This document shows positions 19,614-27,949 of a stretch of 41,851 nt of DNA, piece after piece. Origin of the DNA: a bacterium (GTDB taxonomy: Bacteria; Bacillota; Bacilli; Lactobacillales; Streptococcaceae); the NCBI GenBank assembly GCA_905221065.1, contig CAJNBS010000015.1, forward strand, positions 1 through 41,851, written 5' to 3'. The notes beneath the pieces were generated by a model. That model was given only the letters and a program-made list of their open reading frames with translations. It had not been told where the DNA came from and made no database searches. The stretch's first letter is position 1, and each line of letters opens with the position of its first letter. A program made the translations under genes and the position numbers.

Positions 19614-20302
19614 GAATCCAGCCCTTTCTCAACGGCATTTTTGGCAGCTTCTTGCTCTGCTAATTTCTTAGAACGACCTTGACCTTGACCAATGCTCTTA
19701 CCTTCAACTAGAACTTCTACATCAAATACCTTATCGTGAGCAGGACCCGTTTCAGAAATCACCTGATAACGGATAGCCACATCCCCATTGACCTGAAGCA
19801 ATTCTTGGAGATGGGTTTTGTAGTCTGTAATCATCTCAAATTCACCTGCTTCAACTTTGGGAATCATGACTTGATAGATAAATTCCTTGACCTTTGCAAC
19901 ATCCTTGTCCAAAAGAAGGGCACCGAGAAAGGCTTCAAAGGCATCACCAAGAATGGTGTCTCGATTACGACCACCAGATTTTTCTTCCCCTTTACCAAGT
20001 TTGATAAACTGGTCAAACTGGCAATCACGCGCAAAGCCAGCCAAACTCTCCTCGCGGACAATCATGGCACGTAGTTTGGACAAATCACCCTCAGGCTTTT
20101 TAGGATATTTTTTATACAGATATTCTGAAATCAATAACTGTAGAACAGCGTCTCCTAAAAATTCCAAGCGTTCATTGTGTGAAATTTTTAAGAGGCGGTG
20201 CTCATTGGCATAACTCGTATGAGTAAAAGCAGTTTCCAGTAAATTTTTGTCTGCAAATTCGATTGCAAAATGGTTCTTTAGTACAGTTTGTAATTCTTTC
20301 AT
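19604..20302 (-). CDS. rnc: Ribonuclease III
   Basis: This 232-residue protein cleaves double-stranded RNA in rRNA maturation and mRNA decay, and in some streptococci in crRNA processing. The RNase III signature [12 protein letters not shown] lies at 43-54 (E47, D51), the second acidic pair is D120/E123 in [12 protein letters not shown], and a C-terminal dsRNA-binding domain covers about 160-228. It is the promoter-proximal gene of the smc-ftsY run, and its stop lies inside the start of smc. Confidence 0.98.
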
Positions 20303-20336
20303 ACCAACCTCTTTCTAACTGATAACAGTCCTTTTT

Positions 20337-20365
20337 ATTATATCAAAAAAAGCCCCCTGAGTCAC
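20337..20365 (-). promoter_or_regulatory. Promoter of the rnc-smc-ftsY operon
   Basis: Minus strand: -10 TATAAT (20337-20342), 17-bp spacer, -35 GTGACT (20360-20365), upstream of an AAGAGG ribosome site. The spacer contains an unusual GGGGGC plus T7. Confidence 0.6.
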
Positions 20366-20447
20366 TTTAAAACGGGACTGGAGAGCATTTGGGAATTCTT
20401 TAAAAAGAGATTTACAGTTTTAGGGGCCAATTTAGGGCTGTGTAAAG

Positions 20448-20472
20448 AAAAAAGCCCTATTAAAGGCTTTTT
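20448..20472 (-). terminator. Terminator after tRNA-Arg
   Basis: On the minus strand AAAAAGCC (20465-20472) pairs with GGCTTTTT (20449-20456) across an 8-base loop, ending in T6. It lies about 13 bases beyond the tRNA 3' end. Confidence 0.75.
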
Positions 20473-20484
20473 AGGATGTTTACA

Positions 20485-20556
20485 TCCACCCTGAGGGAAT
20501 CGAACCCCCATCTCAAGAACCGGAATCTTACGTGATATCCATTACACTAAGGGTGG
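20485..20556 (-). tRNA. tRNA-Arg (anticodon CCG)
   Basis: The 72-nt minus-strand gene has a 7-bp acceptor stem (CCACCCT/AGGGTGG), the T-loop GGTTCGATTCC, and an anticodon stem TAAGA/TCTTG closing the loop TTCCGGT, hence anticodon CCG reading CGG. The discriminator base is A, and CCA is not encoded (TGT follows). The bases just after it form a GGATG-TAAA-CATCC hairpin that overlaps the 3' end of the gene. Confidence 0.95.
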
Positions 20557-20567
20557 AAACTTGTTTT

Positions 20568-20596
20568 ATTATAACAGAAATTTGCTCTAATAACAA
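20568..20596 (-). promoter_or_regulatory. Promoter of tRNA-Arg
   Basis: Minus strand: -35 TTGTTA (20591-20596), 17-bp spacer, -10 TATAAT (20568-20573), placed 11 bases before the mature 5' end. Confidence 0.7.
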
Positions 20597-20622
20597 GTTT
20601 TTTTCTAGTGAGATAGCCCGTC

Positions 20623-21609
20623 TTAGTGGGAAGCATCCCCATTCCAGATAGAGTTTTTCACGATAACATAATCAACGTGTTTAAGGTCAGCAACCTGACG
20701 TCCACCTGCATAAGAAATAGCACTTTGAAGGTCTTGTTCCATCTCAGTTAAAGTGTCTTGCAGATGACCTTTAGCAGGAAGCAAGATACGTTTGCCTTCC
20801 ACGTTTTTATAAGCACCCTTTTGATATTGTGAAGCTGAACCATAGTATTCTTTGAACTGTTCACCATCGACTTCAATCGTTTTCCCTGGACTTTCGATGT
20901 GTCCTGCAAAGAGAGAACCAATCATGACCATGCTGGCACCGAAACGGATAGACTTGGCAATATCACCATGAGTACGAATTCCTCCATCAGCAATAATCGG
21001 TTTACGAGCAGCCTTTGCACACCAACGGAGAGCAGCCAACTGCCAACCACCTGTACCAAAACCAGTCTTGACCTTGGTGATACAAACCTTACCAGGACCG
21101 ATTCCGACCTTAGTGGCATCCGCACCCGCATTTTCCAACTCGCGAACTGCTTCTGGTGTTCCCACATTTCCAGCAATGACAAAAGTATCTGGCAATTCTT
21201 TCTTGATGTGCTGAATCATAGAAATCACACTGTCTGCATGACCATGAGCAATGTCAATCGTGATGTATTCGGGAGCATCAGCCTTGAGCTGGCTAACAAA
21301 ATCATACTCATAGTCCTTAACACCTACAGAGATAGAAGCAATGAGACCTTGCTCATGCATGCGTTTGATAAAGGGAATGCGTCCTGCTTCATCAAAACGG
21401 TGCATAATGTAGAAGTAACCACCTTTAGCTAGTTGCTCTGCTACATTTTCATCCAAAATCGTCTGCATATTAGCTGGCACAACAGGTAGTTTAAAGGTGT
21501 GATTTCCTAAAGTGACACTTGTATCTGCTTCTGCACGGCTTTTAATCACACATTTATTTGGAATCAATTGAATATCTTCATAATCAAAAATTGGAAATTC
21601 ATTTAACAT
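20623..21609 (-). CDS. guaC: GMP reductase
   Basis: The 328-residue IMPDH/GMPR TIM-barrel protein reduces GMP to IMP with NADPH, returning guanine nucleotides to the adenine branch. The catalytic Cys is C176 in [10 protein letters not shown] (169-178), [11 protein letters not shown] lies at 145-155, and the phosphate-binding [14 protein letters not shown] segment follows. It lacks CBS domains and has the length of the GuaC-2 type found in Firmicutes, so it is a reductase and not IMPDH. It is transcribed alone from a near-consensus promoter with a structured leader. Confidence 0.96.
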   Translation of the reverse strand: MLNEFPIFDYEDIQLIPNKCVIKSRAEADTSVTLGNHTFKLPVVPANMQTILDENVAEQLAKGGYFYIMHRFDEAGRIPFIKRMHEQGLIASISVGVKDYEYDFVSQLKADAPEYITIDIAHGHADSVISMIQHIKKELPDTFVIAGNVGTPEAVRELENAGADATKVGIGPGKVCITKVKTGFGTGGWQLAALRWCAKAARKPIIADGGIRTHGDIAKSIRFGASMVMIGSLFAGHIESPGKTIEVDGEQFKEYYGSASQYQKGAYKNVEGKRILLPAKGHLQDTLTEMEQDLQSAISYAGGRQVADLKHVDYVIVKNSIWNGDASH

Positions 21610-21629
21610 ATCGATGTCTCGTTTCTTTT

Positions 21630-21661
21630 GTAATGACCTACCTATGCTCTCGCATCACTAC
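21630..21661 (-). promoter_or_regulatory. Structured hairpin in the guaC leader
   Basis: On the minus strand GTAGTGA (21655-21661) pairs with TCATTAC (21630-21636), one wobble allowed. Inside it a small TGC/GCA stem is capped by a GAGA tetraloop. The hairpin lies in the untranslated leader between promoter and ATG, and I do not recognise it as a known riboswitch. Confidence 0.45.
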
Positions 21662-21686
21662 GCCTTTTCCGACGTTTCCTTAATTT

Positions 21687-21715
21687 ATTATAAACTAAAG
21701 TACAGTTTTTGTCAA
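21687..21715 (-). promoter_or_regulatory. Consensus promoter of guaC
   Basis: Minus strand: -35 TTGACA (21710-21715), 17-bp spacer, -10 TATAAT (21687-21692). Both hexamers match the sigma-A consensus perfectly. The leader to the guaC ATG is roughly 70 bases. Confidence 0.9.
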
Positions 21716-21775
21716 ATAATTTTATAAATTAAATTATATTGTTCGGATTTTACTTGTATCAAAAACAAAAGAAAG

Positions 21776-21796
21776 AGGAGAGATTATTTTCTCCCC
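21776..21796 (-). terminator. Possible terminator overlapping the mcrC stop
   Basis: Minus-strand GGGGAGA and TCTCTCC flank the mcrC stop codon and are followed by a T-rich, interrupted run (CTTTCTTTTG). The stem is short, so this is tentative. Confidence 0.4.
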
Positions 21797-23106
21797 ACTT
21801 CGTTAGCAATATTCCTTTTAAAAATTTCTTCTGAGTTTTCCATCATTTCACAAAATTCACCATAAGATGAAGAATTCTGAGGAATTTGGATAGACAATTT
21901 CTTCAACAAAGCTCCATAACCTGCTAGCTTTCCTATCTCATTATCAACAACTTTGTCCTCGCTCGGAAAAACAAGACCAGCCTTCTCAGCTTTTAAAATA
22001 TAAGAATAGGAAATCAGCTGGAACAAGTCCTCACGGTTTATTCCTTTTTCAGTATCTTCAAGCTTTTTATATTTAGCGTCTAACACAATTTTTAAATCTC
22101 TATTATAGAAATCTGGATAAACTTTTCGTTCTCGACTAGAAAATACTGAAATTCCGTCCGTCTTATCTTTATTTCGTGGATGGATGAAATCTTTTGGCAA
22201 CAAAGTATGAACATACTCTTCCCAAAGCCAGGCAACATCAAAAAGAATACCATGAATTTTTTGATCTTGATACCCTAAACCGTGCTTTTCTTGGGTTAGG
22301 ATCATCAGACAAAGTTCTTGTAACTTTCTGTACTCGTGAAAGTATGCATGACGTATAGGTTTAGATTGATTTCCTCGAATAATCTTAGCACGATCAGCTA
22401 GTTTATAAGAAGGAGTTACCCGCACGATTTCTGCTACATTTTCACGACTAGTCAAGAGATTATCAAGAACCCCTTGACCAATGCTTTTCTGGTTCTTAAT
22501 GTATTCAATAGTGTGACGGACCAACTGCATGAGGGGATTATCATAGGTGAACTCTCTCGTTGTGTAGGCAATATTTCCCGTGAAAGGAAGGTTTTTCTTG
22601 AGATGGTTTCTTACATCAATCACTCCCTTAACATTACTGTCATTATGAGAAAATCGATGGTATTCCTTATAAAGACCTTTTCGAATAGCAGCTTGTAGAT
22701 ACTTGGGGAAGAGATACATCAAAAGTTGATAAAGCCTCTCTTCACGAGACAAAGCAACATCTAAACTAGTGAGATTGATATGAAGAACCTTGTGTAAGAG
22801 ATAATGCAAAAAATGGTCATTACTCTCATCAGAAAAACGAGAGGAAATCGTTAATCTTTCCTGACTACAACCCAGAAAACCAATCACATTTCCTGTCTTG
22901 ATTTCCTGATTAACTATTTCAAAGATTTTTTGGTCCTTCTCTAAGTCAGGAGAATTCTTCAAATCATTTGGAAAAATAAAGATATTTTCCTCTTTACAAA
23001 GGTTATCCAGTGTTCTATCAAGAAGTGCTTGACTTAGCTTGGGATATTCTGCGACAAAGTCTTCTTTAGCAATTCTATGCTGATTATCAGTTATACGTAT
23101 TATCAT
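21784..23106 (-). CDS. mcrC: McrC-like subunit of a type IV (modification-dependent) restriction system
   Basis: The protein has 440 residues from the ATG at 23106, which has GAAGGCG about 6 bases upstream. An ATG at 23121 would add 5 residues but has no ribosome site. The 5-methylcytosine restriction (McrBC) family nuclease has a PD-(D/E)xK-type site: PDF near 331-333, DAKYKK near 343-348 and an upstream LWEEYV near 294-299. McrC joins McrB hexamers, stimulates their GTPase and cuts DNA when two modified sites are bound. The gene overlaps the end of mcrB by at least 20 bases in another frame, showing tight coupling. No third gene is present. Confidence 0.88.
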   Translation of the reverse strand: MIIRITDNQHRIAKEDFVAEYPKLSQALLDRTLDNLCKEENIFIFPNDLKNSPDLEKDQKIFEIVNQEIKTGNVIGFLGCSQERLTISSRFSDESNDHFLHYLLHKVLHINLTSLDVALSREERLYQLLMYLFPKYLQAAIRKGLYKEYHRFSHNDSNVKGVIDVRNHLKKNLPFTGNIAYTTREFTYDNPLMQLVRHTIEYIKNQKSIGQGVLDNLLTSRENVAEIVRVTPSYKLADRAKIIRGNQSKPIRHAYFHEYRKLQELCLMILTQEKHGLGYQDQKIHGILFDVAWLWEEYVHTLLPKDFIHPRNKDKTDGISVFSSRERKVYPDFYNRDLKIVLDAKYKKLEDTEKGINREDLFQLISYSYILKAEKAGLVFPSEDKVVDNEIGKLAGYGALLKKLSIQIPQNSSSYGEFCEMMENSEEIFKRNIANEVGRK

Positions 23107-24736
23107 TTTCAACGCCTTCATTGTTATCAGCTATAGACTCACTTGCTTCGTCTATACTTGTCTGATTAAATGCTTTTTTCAATGTCTCCAGAGTTTCATC
23201 CTCTTCATAAGAACCCCGTAAGTAATCTTCCAAAAGCGGTTTGAGGTAATCAGACCAGAGTAATTCATAGTCATAATCCAATTCTTTTAAATTACGGAAA
23301 TAACTTGGTCCGATATGGTAATGACTGTTTAATTCCTGAACGTTTTCAATAGCAGTATTCAAGTTTCTTAGACGTTTTTTCGCTTCTTCAGCTTTATCAC
23401 CAAGAGCAGCATCGAGCATGCCTAATTGACTTTCAGCAGTAACTTCAACAAAACGGAAACGACGACGCATGGCAAAATCGAAGGTATCAACAGATCTGTC
23501 TATATCATTCATTGTTCCGATGATATAGACATTTTCAGGGATATAAAATTTCTCATCCGTCTCATGTAAATTAGCATATTGGGTAGAAACACTTCCCTTT
23601 TCACCACGATAGCCAGGGTCGATAGAGAAAAAGAGTTCGCCAAAAATCTTTGAAATCTCACCACGGTTGATCTCATCAATAATGAATACAAAGTTTTTTT
23701 CTGTGTTAATCTCTGTTGGAGACACATAATCAGATAAGCCATAACTTTCTTTCATGTGATCTAAAACGATTTTTTGATAAGTTTCGTACTTTAACTTAGT
23801 CTTCTCACCCTTGTACAAAAGATACACTTTTTCTTTGGTAGCAACAGGAGAATCAAACTTCACATTCCCTTGGCTATTTAAACTAGCTGGAACTGAACTA
23901 CGAGGAAACAAATATTGTCCCTGTTTCTCATTGATAGCATCCGTTAGTTTAGTCCAAGCTTCATCAAAATTATCTTGGCCTCCAGTTTTCTTAGCGTCTC
24001 TAGCTTTCTGACAAAACTTCTTAAAGATACCATCTACTAGTTTAAACTCAATGGTACCATCTCCATTAGATACTGGTCTCAATCCCTCTACAAAATCCGT
24101 ATAGTCATAAGATGGGTGAAACTGTACAAAGCCGATTCGATCTTCGTTACCATCCGTTAATTCTTTAGCAATTTCTTTAGCAAGATAAGTTTTTCCCGTC
24201 CCCGGTGCACCACGGAGGATGAGGTTTTTAGATTTTCTTAATTTATCTAAATAATCGTTAATATTTTTATTCATAACAACCTTCTCTATATTTTTTCTGT
24301 ATGTACCATTTAGAATAGATTTATACAAATTGATACGTTCTGAATTTCTATCCCAGTTGATGGTTTGTCTTGCACCTTTTTTACCTTGGTATTCCCATCC
24401 ACCATCTACTTTCAACCAATTAACACCAATACAATGTTTAAACTCTGTTTTTGTTTCATCAAAGTAATATGTTTTCACACATTGTCCAATACCCAAAATT
24501 TTGTTAAATCCTGAGGTAGCTATTATATAATCATTTATTTTTATGTCATGTGCAAACTTCCAAATAAATAAATTTCTCTGCTTTCCTTGCTTCAATTCTT
24601 CAGGATTATTGTAATCTAAAATATTAGATAAATTAGAATCAAAATCTATACAAGCTATATTTTCTTCTTTAAATAAAGACCAAACTTTTCCACCTCCTCC
24701 TGCAACTATCATCCAATAATTTAATTTTTCTTCCAT
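23087..24736 (-). CDS. mcrB: McrB-like GTPase with PUA/EVE-like DNA-reading domain
   Basis: The 549-residue protein pairs an N-terminal region (1-150) with an AAA+ motor. The N-terminal text (NYWMIVAGGGGKVW, then DIKINDYIIATS and ILGIGQCV) looks like an EVE/PUA-fold domain, a fold that reads modified cytosines in restriction proteins. This differs from the DUF3578-type recogniser of E. coli McrB. The motor has Walker A GAPGTGKT at 176-183, Walker B FVFIIDEINRGE at 349-360, the McrB GTPase signature MNDIDRS at 409-415 and arginines RRRF at 424-427. It restricts DNA carrying base modifications, together with McrC. The operon sits between core genes guaC and the leu operon, so it was probably acquired. 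Motor call strong, target base unknown. Confidence 0.9.
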   Translation of the reverse strand: MEEKLNYWMIVAGGGGKVWSLFKEENIACIDFDSNLSNILDYNNPEELKQGKQRNLFIWKFAHDIKINDYIIATSGFNKILGIGQCVKTYYFDETKTEFKHCIGVNWLKVDGGWEYQGKKGARQTINWDRNSERINLYKSILNGTYRKNIEKVVMNKNINDYLDKLRKSKNLILRGAPGTGKTYLAKEIAKELTDGNEDRIGFVQFHPSYDYTDFVEGLRPVSNGDGTIEFKLVDGIFKKFCQKARDAKKTGGQDNFDEAWTKLTDAINEKQGQYLFPRSSVPASLNSQGNVKFDSPVATKEKVYLLYKGEKTKLKYETYQKIVLDHMKESYGLSDYVSPTEINTEKNFVFIIDEINRGEISKIFGELFFSIDPGYRGEKGSVSTQYANLHETDEKFYIPENVYIIGTMNDIDRSVDTFDFAMRRRFRFVEVTAESQLGMLDAALGDKAEEAKKRLRNLNTAIENVQELNSHYHIGPSYFRNLKELDYDYELLWSDYLKPLLEDYLRGSYEEDETLETLKKAFNQTSIDEASESIADNNEGVENDNTYN

Positions 24737-24755
24737 TTTGTAGCTCCATTTTCAT

Positions 24756-24761
24756 ATTATA
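24756..24761 (-). promoter_or_regulatory. -10 box of the mcrBC operon
   Basis: Minus-strand TATAAT lies about 20 bases before the mcrB ATG, followed by TGGAG as ribosome site. The nearest -35-like TTGAAA is 19 bp away, which is long, so promoter strength is uncertain. Confidence 0.45.
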
Positions 24762-24825
24762 GGCTAGTTAGTATTTAATATTTCAAAGCCCTATTTCACA
24801 TATAGAATATCACATCTATATAAAA

Positions 24826-24873
24826 AAGAAAAGTCCAGTGTAGAGAGCTTTATTCCCCCTTAACACTAGACTT
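24826..24873 (-). terminator. Terminator of the leucine operon
   Basis: AAGTCCAGTGT (24831-24841) and ACACTAGACTT (24863-24873) form an 11-bp stem with one mismatch. Read on the minus strand, it ends in CTTTTCTTTTTTA. It lies just past the Sua5-like stop. Confidence 0.8.
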
Positions 24874-24883
24874 CTTTTTTATC

Positions 24884-25663
24884 CTAATAATACTCACCCT
24901 GACGGTAGTCCCATGAGTTAAAGGTATCTGACAAGTGCATCATGATTTTATCAATGTCAAGTCCTTTACGGATCACAACTGGGGCTGGTGAAATTGAACG
25001 TGCTCCTCCTTGTTCTGGGATGAGTTTGCCGTCTTTATCGACCATAGACACCATAACACCTTGCTCGTAGCGAGTTTCAATCGTTTTGTCAGGTTGGATG
25101 GATGCTACATAGTCGTCTGCCTCGATAACAAGGTCCACTGCTCCTTCGATACGTTCTCCGATTCCTTCTACCTTACCACGGTTTCCTTTTCCAGATGGGT
25201 TTGCAGATGAGGCATAAACCATTTTACCTTCTTCCCAAAGTTTGGCAGCCAATTGTTCACCAGCTTTCCCAAATTTGATAACAAAACAGCTAGTACCACG
25301 CACGTCAGTCATAAGTTCTTCACGGCCATCCCCGTAAGCTTTGAGTTTCTCAAAGGCTTCTGGTTTCCAAGGAAGGATACAACCAAGGAGAATGTCTTCG
25401 TCCCAATGTTTTTGGTAGAAGGCTTCAATTTCTGGGTTAAGTTGTGCTAAAGCGCGAAGCTCGTCCATGCTACCACAGAGAACGACACCTGGTTTGTTGC
25501 GGTTACGTTCTTTGGCTGCGAACTTACGCTCAAGTCCTGCCTTATCACTGGTCATGATAATGTAACCAACTTTTGTTGGGCAAACGATACATCCGCCCTC
25601 ACCTTTTAAAATGTCGTAGCCTTCTTGTGAAAGTGTTCCGTTCCATTGAATGTGTTTTGTCAT
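24884..25663 (-). CDS. Sua5/YciO/YrdC-family protein
   Basis: The 259-residue protein has a YrdC-like fold: VCPTKVGYIIMTSD (27-40) corresponds to the PTDTVYGL entry of the family, KERNRNKP (51-58) to the KxR-rich ATP/threonine pocket, and SSANPSGKG (152-160) to the SAN-x-SG motif. Family members make threonylcarbamoyl-AMP for the t6A modification of tRNA. Several YciO/YrdC paralogues have no assigned role, and the first motif here is divergent (KVG in place of DTV). A second, canonical Sua5 is therefore expected elsewhere. The gene is the last of the leu operon, 27 bases after leuD. Substrate uncertain. Confidence 0.75.
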   Translation of the reverse strand: MTKHIQWNGTLSQEGYDILKGEGGCIVCPTKVGYIIMTSDKAGLERKFAAKERNRNKPGVVLCGSMDELRALAQLNPEIEAFYQKHWDEDILLGCILPWKPEAFEKLKAYGDGREELMTDVRGTSCFVIKFGKAGEQLAAKLWEEGKMVYASSANPSGKGNRGKVEGIGERIEGAVDLVIEADDYVASIQPDKTIETRYEQGVMVSMVDKDGKLIPEQGGARSISPAPVVIRKGLDIDKIMMHLSDTFNSWDYRQGEYY

Positions 25664-25690
25664 AATTTTATTTCCTTTTCTATATTTCTT

Positions 25691-26284
25691 CTAATCCTGC
25701 CAGTAGGCTGGTCTTTGTTTTTCATAAGCAGCAATCAAGTCTTCATACTGCAACGTAATACCAATATCATCCAAACCATTTAAGAGCTTGTGTTTCCATT
25801 CGCTATCGATTTCAAAAGTGAATTCTCCAACTGGTGAGATGATTTTCTGTTGTTCCAAGTCCACAGTTACCTGATCAGTTGGTTTCAAGTGGGCTAGTTT
25901 CTCTCTAACCTCTCTGGGCTGAACAATTGGTAACATACCATTATTGAGTTCATTATTGTAATGAATGTCACCGAAAGATCCTGCAACCACAACCTTAAAA
26001 CCATAGTCTGCTAAGGCCCAAGCCGCGTGTTCCCTCGAAGACCCTGCCCCAAAGTTATCCCCTGATATGAGGATACTGGCTTTACGATATTCAGGTCGGT
26101 TAAAGACAAAGTCTGGATCCTCAGTGTAGTTATCATCCAGATAACGCCACGCATACATGAGGTACTTACCAAAGCCTTTCTTATCAATTAACTTGAGAAA
26201 CTGCTTGGGTAGGATTTGGTCGGTGTCGATGTTATCATTCATGAGAGGAACGGTCGTTCCTGTATAAACTGTAAATTTCTCCAT
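25691..26284 (-). CDS. leuD: 3-isopropylmalate dehydratase small subunit
   Basis: The 197-residue swivel-domain subunit pairs with LeuC to isomerise 2-isopropylmalate to 3-isopropylmalate, the second step of leucine synthesis. Family motifs are [16 protein letters not shown] (16-31) and [13 protein letters not shown] (75-87), whose Ser/Arg residues contact the substrate. Length is normal for bacterial LeuD. It begins 9 bases after leuC. Confidence 0.97.
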   Translation of the reverse strand: MEKFTVYTGTTVPLMNDNIDTDQILPKQFLKLIDKKGFGKYLMYAWRYLDDNYTEDPDFVFNRPEYRKASILISGDNFGAGSSREHAAWALADYGFKVVVAGSFGDIHYNNELNNGMLPIVQPREVREKLAHLKPTDQVTVDLEQQKIISPVGEFTFEIDSEWKHKLLNGLDDIGITLQYEDLIAAYEKQRPAYWQD

Positions 26285-26293
26285 ATCCTCTCC

Positions 26294-27676
26294 TTACTGG
26301 GCTTCTGGCATTTGCCGAACATCTACGAAGCGACCTGCGATAGCTGCCGCAGCTGCCATGGCTGGACTACAGAGATGGGTCTTAGCTCCAAATCCCTGCC
26401 TGTCTTCAAAGTTTCGGTTGCTGGTTGAGGCGCAATGGACACCATCAGGAACCTTGTCCGGATTCATCCCTAGGCACATTGAGCAACCTGGATCTCTCCA
26501 CTCAAAGCCAGCATCTAGGAAAACTTTATCCAATCCCAATTTCTCCGCAGCTCGTTTAACAGGACGAGAGCCTGGAACCACGATAGCCGTTAAGTTAGGA
26601 GCTATTTTCTTCCCTTTGACAAATCGAGCAGCCAGTTGCAAATCGCTGAGTCGAGCATTGGTACATGAACCGATAAAGATATAACCTAGTTCAATATCAG
26701 CTGGCTTTTGACCAGGCTCCAAGTCCATGTAATTATAAGCACGCTCATCATTCATATCCTTAATTTCTGGGAAACTGCTGTCAAAGTCAACTCCCATAGC
26801 AGGATTGGTTCCCCATGTTACCATAGGAGCTAAGTCTGAGACATCCATCTGGATAATCTTATCATAAGCGGCATCATCATCACTGACAATTGTTTTCCAA
26901 TCAGCCACAGCCTCTTCGAAATTATCTGGAACACATTCCCGTCCCTTGAGATAGTCATAGGTGGTTTGATCCGGATTCATGATTCCCATCTTGGATCCAA
27001 ACTCGATGGACATATTGCAGATGGTCATTCGCTCTTCCATGCTTAGTGCATCAATCGCTTGCCCACGATATTCCACCACATAGCCAACACCACAGGCAAC
27101 GCCGTACTTGGCAATCAAGGCGAGAATATAATCCTTGGAATAGACTCCCTTTTGTGGAACTCCTGTAAATTCTACCAGCATTTTCTTGGGTTTGACCTGC
27201 CAGAGGGTCTGAGTAGCAAAGACATGCTCAACCTCACTGGTTCCAATTCCAAAGGCGATCGCTCCGAATGCTCCGTGAGTAGCTGTGTGGCTATCTCCAC
27301 AGACGATGAATTTCCCTGGTTGGGTTCGTCCTGTTTCTGGACCAACCATGTGAACGATCCCCTGCTTTTCAGAACCGTGAGCAGCATGTTCAATCCCAAA
27401 CTCCTCAACATTTTCAGCAAGCTTATCAATTTGCGCTTTAGAAATTACATCTCGAATATCGTAGATATTGACTGTTGGGACATTGTGGTCAAAGGTTCCA
27501 AATGTCAAGTCTGGCCGTCTCAATCTGCGACCTGCATCTCGTAATCCTTGAAAAGCCTGAGGACTGGTTACTTCATGAATATAGTGCTGGTCCACATACA
27601 TGAGTTGGGGCTGCCCCTCTTCTCCTGTGATGACATGACGGTCCCATAATTTATCAAAAATCGATTTTCCTGCCAT
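26294..27676 (-). CDS. leuC: 3-isopropylmalate dehydratase large subunit
   Basis: This 460-residue aconitase-family protein carries the 4Fe-4S cluster of isopropylmalate isomerase. The three cluster ligands are visible as C338 ([11 protein letters not shown]) and C398/C401 ([11 protein letters not shown]). [25 protein letters not shown] lies near residues 127-151. The frame is intact and of normal length. It follows DUF1294 by 3 bases and precedes leuD by 9, within the leu operon. Confidence 0.98.
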   Translation of the reverse strand: MAGKSIFDKLWDRHVITGEEGQPQLMYVDQHYIHEVTSPQAFQGLRDAGRRLRRPDLTFGTFDHNVPTVNIYDIRDVISKAQIDKLAENVEEFGIEHAAHGSEKQGIVHMVGPETGRTQPGKFIVCGDSHTATHGAFGAIAFGIGTSEVEHVFATQTLWQVKPKKMLVEFTGVPQKGVYSKDYILALIAKYGVACGVGYVVEYRGQAIDALSMEERMTICNMSIEFGSKMGIMNPDQTTYDYLKGRECVPDNFEEAVADWKTIVSDDDAAYDKIIQMDVSDLAPMVTWGTNPAMGVDFDSSFPEIKDMNDERAYNYMDLEPGQKPADIELGYIFIGSCTNARLSDLQLAARFVKGKKIAPNLTAIVVPGSRPVKRAAEKLGLDKVFLDAGFEWRDPGCSMCLGMNPDKVPDGVHCASTSNRNFEDRQGFGAKTHLCSPAMAAAAAIAGRFVDVRQMPEAQ

Positions 27677-27679
27677 CCA

Positions 27680-27949
27680 TTACCTCCAAATAAAATATAA
27701 GGCTCCTAGTGTGGTCACCATCCCGAGAAACCAAACCGTCTTAAAGTACCATTTTCTAGTCTTGTGATGAAAGATGATTCCTGCTAACCAGGCACCAAAA
27801 CCACCACAAGTAAAGGCTAAAATAAGTAAGATTTTCTCAGGGATGCGCCAAGCTCTTCTCCTTGCCTTAGATTTGTCAATGCCATAAATCAAGAAAACCA
27901 TGACATTCCAAATCAAAAGGACTAGAGTAATTTTTTCGTCTAACTTCAT
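27680..27949 (-). CDS. DUF1294 small membrane protein inside the leu operon
   Basis: The 89-residue protein has an N-terminal membrane segment (about 7-22) with YGIDKSKARRRAWRIPE, the hallmark of the DUF1294 family. A second hydrophobic stretch contains GGFGAWLAG, followed by HHKTRKWYF and a final membrane helix. It overlaps leuB by 4 bases (ATGA) and is followed by leuC after 3, so it is translated as part of leucine biosynthesis. No function is known for the family. Confidence 0.82.
   Translation of the reverse strand: MKLDEKITLVLLIWNVMVFLIYGIDKSKARRRAWRIPEKILLILAFTCGGFGAWLAGIIFHHKTRKWYFKTVWFLGMVTTLGALYFIWR

Noticed and set aside
20343..20447. Possible small RNA or riboswitch between rnc and the tRNA terminator
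   Set aside because: GGCCCC and GGGGGC blocks could pair over about 80 bases, but the stem is short, no promoter for such an RNA is clear, and part of it is the rnc promoter.
23107..23121. Longer mcrC start at 23121
   Set aside because: The ATG at 23106 has a ribosome site at the right distance; the one at 23121 does not.
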